Shown: one piece after another, positions 13,303 to 13,663 of the stretch
How positions within the stretch are numbered: position 1 is the stretch's first letter
Layout of the letters: the number at the start of each line of letters is the position of its first letter
Origin: JAKITW01 sp041598875
GTDB lineage: Bacteria > Desulfobacterota > Desulfobulbia > Desulfobulbales > BM004
Direction: 5' to 3'
Assembly: GCA_041598875.1 (NCBI GenBank)
Contig: JBFHXP010000069.1
Location: forward strand, 1 to 13,663
DNA: 13,663 nucleotides
Translations under genes and position numbers: made by a program
Notes under the pieces: model-generated
Databases searched by the model: none
What the model saw: the letters and a program-made list of their open reading frames with translations, nothing else
What the model was told of the DNA's origin: nothing

Positions 13303-13663
13303 TCAGGTGGTTGGTTTTTCTTCGGTCTTGTGTTCGTCGAGAATTTTTCGTACCAACCGGGCGAGTGCATTTTTCTCTACCGGCTTATAAAGAAACTCCC
13401 TGATGCCGAGTGATTTCGCCCGGTTGCTGTCAATCTTTTCACTGAAACCGGTGCAGAGGATGATCGGGATATCAGGCCGTGTTTCGAGAAAGGTCCGGGC
13501 CAGGTCTGTTCCCATGACTTTCGGCATGTTCATGTCAGTAATAACAAGATCAAATGCCTCGGGATGATTCATGAAAATCCGTATAGCCTCCTCGCAGTTT
13601 GAAAGTGCGGTAACCTGATAGCCGAGTCGTTCAAGTATTTTCTGCATAATCTGGACAATGGAC
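13303..13663 (-). CDS. Response-regulator receiver domain, C-terminal end of a larger protein (5' truncated by window edge)
   Basis: The frame is open to the window edge: codons upstream of the ATG at 13647 read SIVQI, so that ATG is probably internal. The visible part is most of a CheY-like receiver domain with the phospho-acceptor Asp in DLVITDMNMP, the conserved Thr in ILCTGFS and the Lys in FLYKPVEKNALA. The acidic pair expected at the start of the domain is outside the window. The domain ends the protein with a short charged tail and no output domain, which fits the C-terminal receiver of a hybrid histidine kinase or a single-domain regulator. Which of these it is cannot be told here. 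Confidence 0.85.
   Translation of the reverse strand, partial: SIVQIMQKILERLGYQVTALSNCEEAIRIFMNHPEAFDLVITDMNMPKVMGTDLARTFLETRPDIPIILCTGFSEKIDSNRAKSLGIREFLYKPVEKNALARLVRKILDEHKTEEKPTT

Overview
The window looks like chromosomal DNA from a Gram-negative bacterium of the Desulfobacterota, probably near Desulfobulbales. This is an inference from protein features: a RodZ/SurA/RecO set, CxxC-rich YkgJ-type proteins, VPxPxx-type C-terminal sorting tails and LarC beside a def-fmt operon. No rRNA or tRNA is present to place it more firmly. Every complete gene is open from start to stop, and there is no transposase, integrase or CRISPR array.

Layout. (1) Positions 1-404 hold the C-terminal part of a plus-strand biotin-protein ligase (birA), cut by the window edge. 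(2) Positions 521-6422 hold a minus-strand block, read right to left: a YkgJ-like cysteine-cluster protein, plsY (glycerol-3-phosphate acyltransferase), a fusion of a lectin/CBM-like domain with a VanZ-like membrane domain, a SurA-like periplasmic peptidyl-prolyl isomerase, a RodZ-like membrane HTH protein, and recO. rodZ and recO overlap by one base. (3) A divergent intergenic region (6423-6690) separates this block from a tight plus-strand operon, def-fmt-VTT membrane protein-larC-pgpA (6691-10552), in which most genes overlap by a few bases. (4) A convergent intergenic region (10553-10738) carries two strong inverted repeats. (5) On the minus strand lie two secreted proteins with VPLPA/PEP-CTERM-like C-terminal sorting tails (10739-11482, a LamG domain; 11571-12365, no recognised catalytic domain). 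(6) A 433-bp gap (12366-12798) has an intrinsic terminator facing the plus strand, although no plus-strand gene lies nearby. (7) A second small cysteine-cluster protein (12799-13278) and the C-terminal receiver domain of a larger two-component protein (13303 to the edge) end the window.

How the genes fit together. The two divergent blocks are mostly housekeeping. plsY makes lysophosphatidic acid and pgpA dephosphorylates phosphatidylglycerophosphate, so both ends serve phospholipid synthesis. def and fmt are the formyl-methionine pair. rodZ and the SurA-like protein serve cell shape and outer-membrane biogenesis. larC makes the nickel-pincer cofactor, but its usual partners larA, larB and larE are not in the window. 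The right end is more accessory in character (sorted surface proteins, signalling), and most of the unexplained non-coding structure is there.

The items most worth following up are the orphan plus-strand terminator with overlapping alternative hairpins (12527-12606), a diverged 39-bp intergenic repeat present twice (434-472 and 2450-2488), the VanZ fusion protein, and the sorted protein pair with a perfect palindrome in front of one member. No clearly new multi-gene system can be demonstrated from this window alone.
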